Assembly: GCA_023436825.1 (NCBI GenBank)
Contig: JAEZHS010000396.1
Span: forward strand, 1-16,184
Direction of reading: 5' to 3'
DNA length: 16,184 nucleotides
From: Pseudomonadota bacterium
GTDB taxonomy: Bacteria; Pseudomonadota; Alphaproteobacteria; Reyranellales; Reyranellaceae
Shown: positions 6,591 through 15,555 of the stretch, piece by piece
Numbering within the stretch: the stretch's first letter is position 1
Layout of the letters: every line of letters starts with the position of its first letter
Program-made: the position numbers and the translations under genes
Notes under the pieces: model-generated
Told to the model about the DNA's origin: nothing
Seen by the model: the letters and a program-made list of their open reading frames with translations, nothing else
The model's database searches: none

Positions 6591-7517
6591 TCATTTCTTC
6601 GCAAGCATGGCGGCAAGCTCGCGCAGCCGCAGAAAGGGCTGAGCGCCGGCTGGCAGCGTGAGATCGAAGCCGAGACGGCCGAGGCTGGCAATGCCTTCGC
6701 GGCCAAAACGGTCGCGCAGCGACTCGGCGATCCAGCCTTCGCTCTGGCGGTGGCGGGCGACGACGAGGCGATTGTCGGCGGACAGGTGCTCGCGATGGGA
6801 TTCGAGGACCGCGACGAGCTTGTCGATGCCTTCGCCGTTGCGCGAGGAGACCGCAAGCGTCCTGACCGGCCACTCGTCACCGGCCGTGGCCAGCGACAAG
6901 GCTCCTGCCACGTCGGCGCGCGCCCGTTCGGCGGCGCCGCCCAGGTCGGCTTTGGTGACGACGATCAGGTGGGGGATCTCGACGATGCCCGCCTTCATGA
7001 ACTGCAGGGAATCGCCCGAGCCGGGCTGGACGCAGAACACGACGGTGTCGGCCACGCCCGCGACGTCGGTCTCCGACTGGCCGACGCCGACGGTCTCGAT
7101 CAGCACACGATCGAACAGGGCGCGCATCAGCACCATGGCGGCCAGCGTCTGGTCGGCGAGGCCGCCAAGCCGGTCGCGCGCCGCCATCGAGCGCACGAAG
7201 CTGCCCTCGTCGGCGCTGTCATGGACGATGCGCACGCGATCGCCCAGCAACGCGCCGCCGCTCGACTTGGAGGAAGGATCGACCGCGATCACGCCCACGG
7301 TGTTCCCTGCCTTGCGCCAGGCCGCGACCAGCGCCGCGCACAGCGAGGACTTGCCGACGCCCGGCGGTCCGGTGACGCCCACGACGTGCGCCTTGGGTTT
7401 GCGCCAGGCAGCATCGAGCAACGCCTGCGCCTTTTCGCTCTCGGGATCGCGCTCCAAGTCGGCAAGCGCGGCCGCCAGGGCCCGCTTGCCGCCCTCACGA
7501 AGCGCCGAAAGCGTCAT
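6591..7517 (-). CDS. meaB: MeaB/ArgK-type P-loop GTPase
   Basis: This 308-aa G3E-class GTPase belongs to the family that protects or loads B12-dependent acyl-CoA mutases such as methylmalonyl-CoA mutase. It has a Walker A motif GPPGVGKSS (50-58) and the family segment [18 protein letters not shown] (79-96). [15 protein letters not shown] (107-121) and ETVGVGQSE (141-149, the Walker B/switch area) follow. The base-specificity motif is VTKAD (187-191), with Thr in place of the usual Asn of NKxD. ATG 7517 overlaps the ppdK stop by 4 nt (ATGA); the longer frame would run into ppdK. The C-terminal helices are present (to LAAMLAKK). No mutase gene lies in the window, so its client, if any, is encoded elsewhere. 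The family call is firm; the exact client is not. Confidence 0.88.
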   Translation of the reverse strand: MTLSALREGGKRALAAALADLERDPESEKAQALLDAAWRKPKAHVVGVTGPPGVGKSSLCAALVAAWRKAGNTVGVIAVDPSSKSSGGALLGDRVRIVHDSADEGSFVRSMAARDRLGGLADQTLAAMVLMRALFDRVLIETVGVGQSETDVAGVADTVVFCVQPGSGDSLQFMKAGIVEIPHLIVVTKADLGGAAERARADVAGALSLATAGDEWPVRTLAVSSRNGEGIDKLVAVLESHREHLSADNRLVVARHRQSEGWIAESLRDRFGREGIASLGRLGFDLTLPAGAQPFLRLRELAAMLAKK

Positions 7518-10189
7518 TCCGTCTTGAGCGGGCCGCCGAGCGCCGCCTGGGCGGCAGCCAGCCGAGCGATCGGCACGCGGAACGGCGAGCATGAGACGTA
7601 GTCGAGGCCCGCCTTGTGGCAGAAGAACACCGAGGCCGGGTCGCCGCCATGCTCGCCGCAGATGCCGAGCTTCAGGTTGTTGCGCACCTTGCGGCCACGC
7701 TCGCGGGCGATCTCGATCAGTTCGCCCACACCCTCGACGTCGAGCGAGGAGAAGGGATCGTGCTCGAGGATGCCGCGCTGCTGGTACTTCTCGAGGAACG
7801 AGGCCGAATCGTCACGGCTGAGGCCGAACGTGGTCTGGGTCAGGTCGTTGGTGCCGAAGCTGAAGAAGTCGGCCGATTCGGCGATCTCGCCCGCGCGCAG
7901 CGCGGCGCGCGGCAACTCGATCATGGTGCCGACCAAATAGTCGAGCTTCTCGCCCGAGAGCTGGCTCACCTCGGCCGCGACCTGGTCGACCACGGCCTTC
8001 ATCAGCTCGAGCTCCTTACGGGTGGCGACCAGCGGGATCATGATCTCCGGCGTCACCGACTTGCCGTTCTTCTTCTGCACCTCGGCGACGGCCTCGAAGA
8101 TGGCGCGGGCCTGCATCTCGTAGATTTCCGGGTAGGAGATGCCGAGCCGCACGCCGCGATGGCCGAGCATGGGATTGAATTCGTGCAGCTTGTGGGCGCG
8201 CGCCTCGATCTCGGCGACGTCGACGCCGAGATCCTTGGCCACGACCTCCATGTCGGCGTCGGTCTTGGGCAGGAACTCGTGCAGTGGCGGATCGAGCAGG
8301 CGGATCGTGACCGGCAGGCCCGCCATGATCTCGAACAGCTCGACGAAGTCCTCGCGCTGCATGGGCTGGATCTTGGCGAGCGCGGCTCGCCGCGTCTTCT
8401 CGTCGTCGGCCAGGATCATCTGGCGCACCGCGACGATGCGGTCGCCCTCGAAGAACATGTGCTCGGTACGGCAGAGGCCGATGCCTTCGGCGCCGAACTT
8501 GCGCGCCGTGGCGGCGTCGGCCGGCGTTTCTGCATTGGCGCGCACGCCCAGGCGCCGGACCTCGTCGGCCCAGACCATCAGCTCGGCGAAGTCGCCCGAC
8601 AGCTCGGGCTGCACGGTGGGCACGACGCCCAGCATGATCTCGCCGGTGCCGCCGTCGAGGGTGATGAACTCGCCCGCTTTCACCGTCGTGCCGCGCACCG
8701 AGAGCGTGCCGGCGCGGCCGTCGATGCGGACGTCGCCGGCGCCGGCCACGCAGGGCTTGCCCATGCCGCGCGCCACCACGGCGGCGTGGCTGGTCATGCC
8801 GCCGGTCGAGGTCAAGATGCCCTCGGCGGCATGCATGCCGTGGATGTCCTCGGGGCTGGTCTCGCGCCGCACCAGGATCACCTTCTCGCCGGCGCGCGCC
8901 TGCTTCTCGGCGTCGTCGGCGGTGAACACGACCTTGCCCGAGGCCGCACCGGGTGAGGCCGGCAGGCCCTTGGCGATCACCTTGCGCTCGGCCTTGGGAT
9001 CGAGCGTCGGATGCAGGAGTTGGTCGAGCGAGGACGGCACGATGCGCGCCACGGCCTCCTTCTTGTCGATGAGGCCCTCGCGCACCATGTCGACGGCGAT
9101 CTTGAGCGCGGCCTTGGCGGTGCGCTTGCCGTTGCGTGTCTGCAGCATGTAGAGCTTGCCGCGCTGGACGGTGAACTCGATGTCCTGCATGTCGCTGTAG
9201 TGCGTCTCGAGCTTGCGACGCACTTCGGCGAGCTGCTTGAAGACCTCGGGCATCACCTCCTCCATGGCGGGCGCATCGGACTTCTGCGCCTCCTTGCCCT
9301 GGACCGTGAGATGCTGCGGCGTGCGGATGCCCGCGACCACGTCCTCGCCTTGCGCATTCACCAGGTACTCGCCGTAGAAGAGATTGGTGCCGGTCGAGGG
9401 ATCGCGCGTGAAGGCGACGCCGGTGGCGCAGTCCTCGCCCATGTTGCCGAAAACCATGGCCTGCACGTTGACGGCGGTGCCCAAGCTCTCGGGGATCGAA
9501 TGCCGGCGGCGGTAGGTGATGGCGCGCTGGTTCATCCACGACCCGAACACCGCGCCGATGGCGCCCCACAGCTGCTCGCGCGGCTCCTGAGGGAACGGCT
9601 TGCCGGTGCGCTTCTCGACGATCTTCTTGTAGTCGCCGACCACCGAGCGCCAGTCGTCGGCCTTGAGGTCGGTGTCCATGTGGACGCCGAGATCCTCCTT
9701 CTTGAGCTCCAGCGCCTCCTCGAAATAGTGGTGCCCGACATCGAGCACGACGTTGGAGTACATCTGGATGAAGCGGCGGTAGCTGTCCCAGGCGAAACGG
9801 TCGTCGCCCGAGGACTTGCCGAGCCCGAGCACAGTGCGGTCGTTGAGGCCGAGATTGAGGACCGTGTCCATCATGCCCGGCATCGAGGCGCGCGCGCCGG
9901 AGCGCACAGAGACCAGCAAAGGATTGTTGGGGTCGCCGAACTTGGTGCCGACCACGGCTTCGACCTTCGCCAGCGCCTTCTCGACCTCGTCCTTCAGTTC
10001 GCCGGGATAGGCGTTGCCGTTGGCGTAGTACCAGGTGCAGACCTCGGTGGTGATGGTGAAGCCCGGCGGCACCGGCAAGCCGAGGCTCGACATTTCCGCG
10101 AGGTTGGCGCCCTTGCCGCCCAAGAGATTGCGCATGTCGGCGCGGCCCTCGGCCTTGCCGTCGCCAAAACTGTAGACCCACTTGGCCAT
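7514..10189 (-). CDS. ppdK: Pyruvate, phosphate dikinase
   Basis: The enzyme interconverts pyruvate + ATP + Pi and PEP + AMP + PPi in the cytosol. The 891-aa length fits the bacterial family. The N-terminal ATP-grasp part begins with [12 protein letters not shown] (22-33) and contains [16 protein letters not shown] (94-109). The phosphohistidine domain has [13 protein letters not shown] (463-475) with catalytic His468; Thr466 is at the position that regulatory proteins phosphorylate in other PPDKs. The C-terminal PEP/pyruvate barrel contains [10 protein letters not shown] (571-580), SFGTNDLTQ (777-785) and [10 protein letters not shown] (842-851) with catalytic Cys844. ATG 10189 lies 2 nt after the glyS stop, with GAGGG inside the glyS end as ribosome site. 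The gene sits third in the glyQ-glyS-ppdK-meaB-HIT operon. All key residues are present, so it should be active. Confidence 0.97.
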   Translation of the reverse strand: MAKWVYSFGDGKAEGRADMRNLLGGKGANLAEMSSLGLPVPPGFTITTEVCTWYYANGNAYPGELKDEVEKALAKVEAVVGTKFGDPNNPLLVSVRSGARASMPGMMDTVLNLGLNDRTVLGLGKSSGDDRFAWDSYRRFIQMYSNVVLDVGHHYFEEALELKKEDLGVHMDTDLKADDWRSVVGDYKKIVEKRTGKPFPQEPREQLWGAIGAVFGSWMNQRAITYRRRHSIPESLGTAVNVQAMVFGNMGEDCATGVAFTRDPSTGTNLFYGEYLVNAQGEDVVAGIRTPQHLTVQGKEAQKSDAPAMEEVMPEVFKQLAEVRRKLETHYSDMQDIEFTVQRGKLYMLQTRNGKRTAKAALKIAVDMVREGLIDKKEAVARIVPSSLDQLLHPTLDPKAERKVIAKGLPASPGAASGKVVFTADDAEKQARAGEKVILVRRETSPEDIHGMHAAEGILTSTGGMTSHAAVVARGMGKPCVAGAGDVRIDGRAGTLSVRGTTVKAGEFITLDGGTGEIMLGVVPTVQPELSGDFAELMVWADEVRRLGVRANAETPADAATARKFGAEGIGLCRTEHMFFEGDRIVAVRQMILADDEKTRRAALAKIQPMQREDFVELFEIMAGLPVTIRLLDPPLHEFLPKTDADMEVVAKDLGVDVAEIEARAHKLHEFNPMLGHRGVRLGISYPEIYEMQARAIFEAVAEVQKKNGKSVTPEIMIPLVATRKELELMKAVVDQVAAEVSQLSGEKLDYLVGTMIELPRAALRAGEIAESADFFSFGTNDLTQTTFGLSRDDSASFLEKYQQRGILEHDPFSSLDVEGVGELIEIARERGRKVRNNLKLGICGEHGGDPASVFFCHKAGLDYVSCSPFRVPIARLAAAQAALGGPLKTE

Positions 10190-10191
10190 TC

Positions 10192-12243
10192 TCAGCCCTC
10201 GATCCTGGAGAAATCGGCCACCGAATCCATGGTGACGCGTATCTGGTTGAGCAATTTCAGTCTGTTCAGCCGCAAATCGGGTTTCTCAGCAACATTGACT
10301 GTGACCTTTTCGAAGAAAGCGTCGATGGGTCCGCGCAAATCGGCAAAGGCATTCATCGCGCCGGCGAAATCCTCGCGTTGCAACGCAGATTTCACAAGAC
10401 GCTCGACCTCGGCCAAAGCAGAAGCAACGGCTTTCTCTTCAGCTTGTTCCATCAACCCTGCATCGGGCGCACCGGCGATCTTCGCGCTGAGGGTCTTGTC
10501 CTTCCTCTCCTCGGCCCGCACGATATTTGCCGCGCGGCCATAGGCGGTCAGCAAATTCTTTCCGGCCTCCGAGCCGAGGAACGACTGCACTGCTTCGACC
10601 CGCGCCAGCAGGCGCACAAGATCGTCCTCGCCGCCCAGGGCGAACACCGCATCGACGACGTCGTGGCGCACGCCCTTCTCCCGCATCTGCACCTTCAGGC
10701 GGTCGGCGAAGAAGGCCATGAGATCCTCGGCATTGAAGAATTTCCCGAGTGGCAAGCGGATGCCGTTCTCGACGACGATGCGGATGATGCCGAGTGCGGC
10801 GCGGCGCAGCGCAAAGGGATCGCGCGAACCTGTCGGTTTCTCGCCGATCGACCAGAAGCTGGTGAGCGTATCGAGCTTGTCGGCCAACGCGACCACGATG
10901 GAGACCGGCGCGCTCGGGCAACGGTCGTTGGGACCCGCGGGCGCATAGTGATCGCCAATGGCATCGGCGATGGCGCCCGGAAGCTTCTCTTCAAGCGCGT
11001 AGTAGCGGCCCATGATGCCCTGAAGCTCGGGGAACTCGCCGACCATGCCGGTCCGCAAGTCGGCCTTGCAGAGGTGCGCCGCCAGGATCGCATGGGCGAG
11101 GTCGGCGCCCGCAACGTGGGGGGCGATCTTGTCGGCCATGATCTCGATGCGCGCGACGCGATCGGCCTGGGTGCCGAGCTTGGCATGAAAGACCATGTCC
11201 TTGAGCGCCGGCAGCCGCTCCTCCAGCCGGACCTTGCGGTCCTGGTCCCAGAAGAACTTGGCATCGGACAGGCGCGAGCGCAGCACGCGCTCGTTGCCGT
11301 CGACGATCGTCTTGCCGCCATCCCGAGCGACGTTGTTGGCCACGACGACGAAGCGATTGGCGAGCGCGCCGGTCTTGGTGTTGGTCGTGAAGTAGCGCTG
11401 ATGCGTCTTCATCGACACGATCAGGACCTCGGGCGGAACATCCATGAACCGCGAATCGATGGTGCCCAGCAGCGGCACCGGCCATTCGACCAGTCCCGCC
11501 ACCTCTTCGAGCAGGCCGTCATCGTGCCTGAGCGCGACCTGCGCCTCGGCGCAGAGTTTCTCGGCGCCTTCCAGAACGATCTTCTTGCGCTCGGCCGGAT
11601 CCAGCACCACGTGCGCGGCCCTGAGCTTGGCGACGTAGTCTTCGAAGCCCGAGACCTTGATGGTGCCCTTGCTGAGAAAGCGATGGCCGCGCGTGGTATC
11701 GCCGAACCCGATCGGCGCCATCTGGCCGCCCGGCGCCACCTCGCCCGCCAGCACCGTGCCGTCGAACAGGGCGACGATGGACTGCAACGGGCGGACCCAG
11801 GTCATGGTCCCGCTGCCCCACCTCATCGACTTGGGCCACGGCAGCGCCTTCATGGCGGCCTCGATGATGGCGGGCAGCGCTTCGGCCGTCGGCCCACCCT
11901 TCTTGCGGATCACGGCGAACCAGAACTCACCCTTGCCGGTGTCGCGCTTCTCGGCCTGATCGAGCGAGGCAAGGCCCGCGGCCTTGAGGAAGCCTTGGAC
12001 CGCCTGCTCGGGCGCCCCGACGCGCGGCCCGCGCCGCTCCTCGCTGACATCGGCGCGCGCCGTTGGCAGGCCCTCGACCACCAGCGTGAGGCGTCGCGGC
12101 GTCGCGAAGGCGCGAGCATCCTTGAATTCCAGGCCGGCAGCCTTCAGCCCGTCGCTCACCAGACGTTTGAGATCATCCGCGGCGCGCGCCTGCATGCGCG
12201 CGGGAATCTCTTCGCTCAGAAGCTCGAGAAGCAGCTCAGCCAT
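10192..12243 (-). CDS. glyS: Glycyl-tRNA synthetase beta subunit
   Basis: This is the beta chain of the bacterial alpha2beta2 glycyl-tRNA synthetase. It recognises tRNA-Gly and works with the alpha chain to charge it with glycine. At 683 aa it is normal for the family. The start region [16 protein letters not shown] (2-17) is the family hallmark, followed by [18 protein letters not shown], the central [13 protein letters not shown] block and KTHQRYF. The C-terminal anticodon-binding DALR-like part includes RVEAVQSFL and ends near ILNQIRV-type sequence ([20 protein letters not shown], 20 aa). The ATG at 12243 is 1 nt beyond the glyQ stop (TGA-A-ATG), with GAAGG about 11 nt upstream. A longer open frame to 12342 exists but would overlap glyQ and adds unrelated residues. 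Tight coupling with glyQ should keep the two chains equimolar. Confidence 0.96.
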   Translation of the reverse strand: MAELLLELLSEEIPARMQARAADDLKRLVSDGLKAAGLEFKDARAFATPRRLTLVVEGLPTARADVSEERRGPRVGAPEQAVQGFLKAAGLASLDQAEKRDTGKGEFWFAVIRKKGGPTAEALPAIIEAAMKALPWPKSMRWGSGTMTWVRPLQSIVALFDGTVLAGEVAPGGQMAPIGFGDTTRGHRFLSKGTIKVSGFEDYVAKLRAAHVVLDPAERKKIVLEGAEKLCAEAQVALRHDDGLLEEVAGLVEWPVPLLGTIDSRFMDVPPEVLIVSMKTHQRYFTTNTKTGALANRFVVVANNVARDGGKTIVDGNERVLRSRLSDAKFFWDQDRKVRLEERLPALKDMVFHAKLGTQADRVARIEIMADKIAPHVAGADLAHAILAAHLCKADLRTGMVGEFPELQGIMGRYYALEEKLPGAIADAIGDHYAPAGPNDRCPSAPVSIVVALADKLDTLTSFWSIGEKPTGSRDPFALRRAALGIIRIVVENGIRLPLGKFFNAEDLMAFFADRLKVQMREKGVRHDVVDAVFALGGEDDLVRLLARVEAVQSFLGSEAGKNLLTAYGRAANIVRAEERKDKTLSAKIAGAPDAGLMEQAEEKAVASALAEVERLVKSALQREDFAGAMNAFADLRGPIDAFFEKVTVNVAEKPDLRLNRLKLLNQIRVTMDSVADFSRIEG

Positions 12244-12244
12244 T

Positions 12245-13144
12245 TCAAGCCGCTTCCTTCTTCTGGGTGACGAGCCACGCCTCGCAGCACGCCTTGGCGA
12301 GCTCGCGCACACGCAGGATATAGCTCTGCCGCTCGGTGACACTGATCACGCCGCGCGCGTCCAGGAGATTGAAGCAGTGCGAGGCCTTGATGCACTGCTC
12401 GTACGCGGGCAACGGCAGCTTGCGTTCGATCAGCCGGCCGCATTCCTTCTCGGCGTCGGCGAAGTGGCGGAACAGCATGTCGGTATCGGCGTGCTCGAAA
12501 TTGTAGGCCGACTGCTCGCGCTCGTTCTGCAGGAACACGTCACCGTAGGTGAGCGGCACTTCCGAGTCCGCGCGATTGAACGGCAGGTCGTAGATCGACT
12601 TCTTGTCGAAGAGATACATCGCCAGCCGTTCCAGGCCGTAGGTGATCTCGCCCGAGACCAGGTCGACGTCGATGCCGCCAACCTGCTGGAAGTAGGTGAA
12701 CTGGCTGATCTCCGAGCCGTCGCACCACACTTCCCAGCCCAAGCCCCAGGCGCCGAGCGTCGGGCTTTCCCAGTCGTCTTCGACGAATCGGATGTCGTGC
12801 AGGGAAGTGTCGATGCCGATCGCCTCCAGCGAGCCGAGATAGCGCTCGAGGATGTCAGGCGGCGACGGCTTCAGGATAGCCTGGAACTGGTAGTAATGCT
12901 GAAGGCGCATGGGATTGTCGCCGTAGCGTCCGTCCGTCGGCCGGCGCGACGGCTGCACGTAAGCCGCGTACCAGGCCTTCGGCCCCAGGGCGCGCAAGGT
13001 CGTGGCGGTGTGGAAGGTACCCGCGCCCATCTCCATGTCGAACGGCTGCAGGATCAGGCAGCCCTGGCGCGCCCAATAATCCTGTAGGGTCAGAATGAGT
13101 TCCTGGAAGCACGTCGGCTTGAGGCGTGCTGAGGGTTCGGACAC
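12245..13144 (-). CDS. glyQ: Glycyl-tRNA synthetase alpha subunit
   Basis: This is the catalytic alpha chain of the heterotetrameric glycyl-tRNA synthetase, which forms glycyl-adenylate from glycine and ATP. With the GTG start at 13144 it has 299 aa, close to E. coli GlyQ (303). Hallmarks are TFQ-like [14 protein letters not shown] (12-25), [13 protein letters not shown] (33-45), [17 protein letters not shown] (62-78) followed by [28 protein letters not shown] (121-140), FQQVGG, and class II motif 3 GLERLAMYL (170-178). The TTG at 13228 would add 28 unconserved residues and lies at or before the likely transcription start, so it is rejected. Its ribosome site is weak (CGGGG about 8 nt upstream). 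A good promoter lies at 13210-13238, giving a leader of about 60 nt. It is the first gene of a five-gene operon. Confidence 0.95.
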   Translation of the reverse strand: MSEPSARLKPTCFQELILTLQDYWARQGCLILQPFDMEMGAGTFHTATTLRALGPKAWYAAYVQPSRRPTDGRYGDNPMRLQHYYQFQAILKPSPPDILERYLGSLEAIGIDTSLHDIRFVEDDWESPTLGAWGLGWEVWCDGSEISQFTYFQQVGGIDVDLVSGEITYGLERLAMYLFDKKSIYDLPFNRADSEVPLTYGDVFLQNEREQSAYNFEHADTDMLFRHFADAEKECGRLIERKLPLPAYEQCIKASHCFNLLDARGVISVTERQSYILRVRELAKACCEAWLVTQKKEAA

Positions 13145-13209
13145 CGGTATACCCCGAAGCTCAGAAGGCCTTTTGTTTCTACGACTTAAGGCCGTTGTTG
13201 CGGTGCGGC

Positions 13210-13238
13210 AAAATAGGTGCCACCCCAAGGCCGGTCAA
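13210..13238 (-). promoter_or_regulatory. Sigma70-type promoter for the glyQ operon
   Basis: On the minus strand, TTGACC (13238-13233) and TATTTT (13215-13210) are separated by exactly 17 nt. Transcription would start near 13203, about 60 nt before the glyQ GTG. The leader contains a weak 6-bp stem, GGCCTT/AAGGCC (13167-13172 with 13188-13193), of unknown meaning; no T-box or other riboswitch could be recognised. Confidence 0.65.
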
Positions 13239-13270
13239 CTCCGCCGACCGGGTCGATCCGGACTGCGGCC

Positions 13271-13549
13271 CTATGACTGTGGACGCGGCTGGGGACGGCC
13301 GCACTGGCCGCATTTTTCGGCACTGGCAGGATTATAGGCACCGCAGCCGGCGCACTGGACGGTCTCTTGGATGGCGACCTTGCGGGTCGCCAGGGGCTCC
13401 GATCGTGGGGGCGGAGGTGGCGGCGCAGGGCGTGCAGGTTCGTCGGGCTTGCCGACGAAGCGGTCGAACAGGCCCTTCCAGCGGGAAAAGGTCTTCCACG
13501 CAGCGTAAACCGCGACGCCGAACAGGATGATCTTGAGCAGAAATCCCAT
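13271..13549 (-). CDS. Small membrane-anchored zinc-ribbon protein
   Basis: This 92-aa protein has three visible parts. The first is an N-terminal hydrophobic helix (about residues 3-18). The second is a short basic/aromatic stretch leading into a proline-rich linker with PPPPPP (43-48). The third is a C-terminal zinc ribbon with CAGCG (66-70) and CGQCG (80-84), in which Cys66, Cys69, Cys80 and Cys83 would hold one zinc. The short N-terminus with Lys6 and the basic residues after the helix suggest that the ribbon faces the cytosol. ATG 13549 is used; its ribosome site is poor. The gene is divergent from glpD and lies upstream of glyQ on the same strand, 126 nt away and with its own promoter between them. 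The function is not known. Zinc ribbons of this kind bind proteins or nucleic acids. Confidence 0.78.
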   Translation of the reverse strand: MGFLLKIILFGVAVYAAWKTFSRWKGLFDRFVGKPDEPARPAPPPPPPRSEPLATRKVAIQETVQCAGCGAYNPASAEKCGQCGRPQPRPQS

Positions 13550-13589
13550 GCGGCCATTTGAGGTCCCTGCAACTTTCGGTCAAGCGCGC

Positions 13590-13595
13590 TATATC
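13590..13595 (+). promoter_or_regulatory. Candidate -10 element of glpD
   Basis: TATATC ends 8 nt before the glpD ATG at 13604, and no Shine-Dalgarno sequence precedes that ATG. If used, the transcript would be leaderless or nearly so. No convincing -35 hexamer was found, so this is a weak candidate. Confidence 0.3.
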
Positions 13596-13603
13596 CTGCC
13601 GTC

Positions 13604-15142
13604 ATGAATGGAAGTGGAGAGGCGCCGCTCGACCTGTTCGTCGTGGGCGGCGGGATCAACGGCGCGGGCATCGCCTGCGACGCGGTGGGGCGGGCACTCA
13701 AGGTCGGGCTGTGCGAGATGCATGACTTCGCCAGTCACACCTCCTCGGCTTCGACCAAGCTGATCCATGGCGGCCTGCGCTATCTGGAGCACTACGAGTT
13801 CCGGCTGGTGCGCGAGGCCCTGCAGGAGCGCGAGGTGCTTCTGGCCAAGGCGCCGCACCTCACCTTCCCGCTGCGCTTCGTGCTGCCGCACGAACCGCAT
13901 CTCCGGCCGCGCTGGATGCTGCGGCTCGGCCTGTTCCTCTACGATCATCTCGACTGGCACATGACCCTGCCCAAGTCGATCGCGGTCGACCTGCCGAGCT
14001 CGAAGTTCGGGGCGGGACTGAAGCCTGGCTTCAAGAACGGCTTCGTCTATTCTGACGCCTGGGTCGACGACGCCCGGCTGGTGATCGCCAATCTCATGTC
14101 GGCACGCGGGATGGGCGCGCGCATCTATGCCCGCCATCGCTGCACGTCGGCGCGGCGCAGCGACGACGGCAAGTTGTGGAACATCGAGCTCAGCGCTCCT
14201 GGCGGTGCCACGGTGAAGCTTCAGGCGCGCGGCTTGGTCAATGCCACGGGGCCCTGGGTAAAGCATTTCCTCGACGAGCAGACGCGGATCAGGACCAACA
14301 AGCGCGTGCGCCTGATCAAGGGCAGCCATATCATCGTGCCGCGACTCTACGATGGCGATCACGCCTTCATCCTGCAGAACAAGGATGGGCGCATCGTCTT
14401 CATCATCCCCTACGAGCGCTCCTTCTCCGTGATCGGCACCACCGACATCCCCGTCGAATCGAGCGACAAGAAGTCCGTCTGCACCCAGGAAGAGATCGAC
14501 TATCTCTGCGAGATCGCCAGCTACTACATGGCAAAGCCGGTACGGCCGGCCGACGTGGTGTGGACCTATTCCGGCGTGCGCCCCCTGTTCGACGACGGCG
14601 ACGACAATCCCTCGGCGGTGACGCGCGACTATCACCTCGAGATCGACGGCGCGGTGGGGACGGCGCCGCTGCTGTCGGTGTTCGGCGGCAAGATCACGAC
14701 CTACCGGCGGCTGGCCGAACATGCCTTGCGCGACCTCGCGCCGTACTATCCGCATATGGGCGTGGAATGGACGGCCGGCCGGGCGCTGGCCGGCGGCGAG
14801 CTCGCCGATGCGCCGACCTTCGAGCAGGCCTTCGACAACTTCGTGAACTCAGCGGCCGTCGTGAAGCCCGGCCTGCCGAAGGACCTGCTGCGCGTGCTGG
14901 CGCGGCGGCACGGGGTGGCCATCGACGAGCTGTTGGAAGGGGTCAAGACCGTGGCCGATCTCGGTCGGCATTTCGGCGGCCATCTCTACGAGCTCGAGGT
15001 GCGCTACCTGGTGAGCGACGAATGGGCGGTCGAGGCCGACGACGTGCTGTGGCGGCGGACCAAGGAAGGCCTTCACATGACCCAGGCCGAGCGCGAGCGT
15101 TTCGCGCGCTGGCTTGCCGAGCTTCGGCCAAACTCTGCATAG
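13604..15142 (+). CDS. glpD: Aerobic glycerol-3-phosphate dehydrogenase (FAD)
   Basis: This enzyme oxidises sn-glycerol 3-phosphate to dihydroxyacetone phosphate and passes electrons to quinone at the inner membrane face. Its 512 aa match GlpD size. The FAD Rossmann motif is DLFVVGGGINGAGIACD (10-26). The family signature TSSASTKLIHGGLRYLE (46-62) follows. VNATGPWV, the substrate/FAD-binding TTDIPVE region, and YSGVRPLFDD with FGGKITTYRRLAEHA near the end of the FAD domain come next. The C-terminal cap domain (after about 390) includes LGRHFGG and a VRYLVSDEWAVEADDVLWRR-type helix pair. ATG 13604 was chosen as the first Met before the FAD motif; there is no evident ribosome site. No glpK, glpF or glpR lies in the window, so its control is not visible. 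The gene is divergent from the zinc-ribbon gene with a 54-nt spacer. Confidence 0.96.
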   Translation: MNGSGEAPLDLFVVGGGINGAGIACDAVGRALKVGLCEMHDFASHTSSASTKLIHGGLRYLEHYEFRLVREALQEREVLLAKAPHLTFPLRFVLPHEPHLRPRWMLRLGLFLYDHLDWHMTLPKSIAVDLPSSKFGAGLKPGFKNGFVYSDAWVDDARLVIANLMSARGMGARIYARHRCTSARRSDDGKLWNIELSAPGGATVKLQARGLVNATGPWVKHFLDEQTRIRTNKRVRLIKGSHIIVPRLYDGDHAFILQNKDGRIVFIIPYERSFSVIGTTDIPVESSDKKSVCTQEEIDYLCEIASYYMAKPVRPADVVWTYSGVRPLFDDGDDNPSAVTRDYHLEIDGAVGTAPLLSVFGGKITTYRRLAEHALRDLAPYYPHMGVEWTAGRALAGGELADAPTFEQAFDNFVNSAAVVKPGLPKDLLRVLARRHGVAIDELLEGVKTVADLGRHFGGHLYELEVRYLVSDEWAVEADDVLWRRTKEGLHMTQAERERFARWLAELRPNSA

Positions 15143-15178
15143 CTGTACGATACCGAGAGATGATGGGAGCCCGGCCGC

Positions 15179-15454
15179 ATGAATATCTCCACTCTGCAAA
15201 TGGTGGCCCTGATGGCGGGCGGCCTGGCGATCATCGTCGGCCTTACGATTGCAACGACCAGCAAGTCACGCCTGGTCAAGGCCGGCGGCTACGCCTTGAC
15301 CGCGGCATTGATCGTCGCTGTCGCTGTAGCCGTGTTCACGACGCCAACCGACGACCCGGAAACTGGCCGAGCCGAGAGCATCGTCAGCCTCCTGCTTCTC
15401 GCTGCCGCCGGCTGGGTGGGACTGAACGCCGTCCGGGCCTACCGACGCAAATGA
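15179..15454 (+). CDS. Small integral membrane protein, 91 aa
   Basis: Not recognised. Three hydrophobic helices are visible at about residues 6-26, 35-54 and 67-85. They are joined by a short basic loop (TSKSRLVKAGG, 27-37) and an acidic loop (TPTDDPETGRAES, 55-67), and the protein ends in the basic tail RAYRRK. By the positive-inside rule the first loop and the C-terminus should be cytosolic and the acidic loop periplasmic. ATG 15179 has GGGAG about 10 nt upstream. The gene starts 36 nt after glpD on the same strand without a terminator between them, so it may be co-transcribed with glpD; that does not prove a shared role. It has no cysteines or catalytic motifs. Confidence 0.72.
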   Translation: MNISTLQMVALMAGGLAIIVGLTIATTSKSRLVKAGGYALTAALIVAVAVAVFTTPTDDPETGRAESIVSLLLLAAAGWVGLNAVRAYRRK

Positions 15455-15555
15455 CAGTCCCCGAACTTTACATAACTTAACACATCACCTGGGCACGCCG
15501 GCCGCGCAGCGCGCGTATCATCGCTGCAGTCTGCGTAATCCGGTGAGGTCCCACG

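Noticed and set aside
7518..7592. Longer MeaB start
   Set aside because: It would overlap ppdK by more than 70 nt; the ATG at 7517 in an ATGA overlap is the normal coupled start.
7616..12270. Very long open frames opposite to or in another frame of ppdK and glyS (up to about 720 codons)
   Set aside because: They are mirror frames caused by high G/C at third codon positions. The translations are rich in Arg, His, Gly, Ala and Asp without domains, while the opposite frames encode clear PPDK and GlyS.
12244..12342. Longer GlyS start
   Set aside because: The extra residues overlap glyQ in another frame and precede the conserved [16 protein letters not shown] start of the family.
13145..13203. 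T-box or other riboswitch in the glyQ leader
   Set aside because: The leader is only about 60 nt with one weak 6-bp stem. There is no T-box sequence and no terminator alternative.
13145..13228. N-terminal extension of GlyQ from a TTG at 13228
   Set aside because: The added 28 residues are not like GlyQ, and the promoter at 13210-13238 would place transcription start inside this stretch.
13589..14755. 388-codon open frame on the minus strand across glpD
   Set aside because: It lies fully opposite conserved GlpD motifs and shows no recognisable domain, so it is treated as a shadow.
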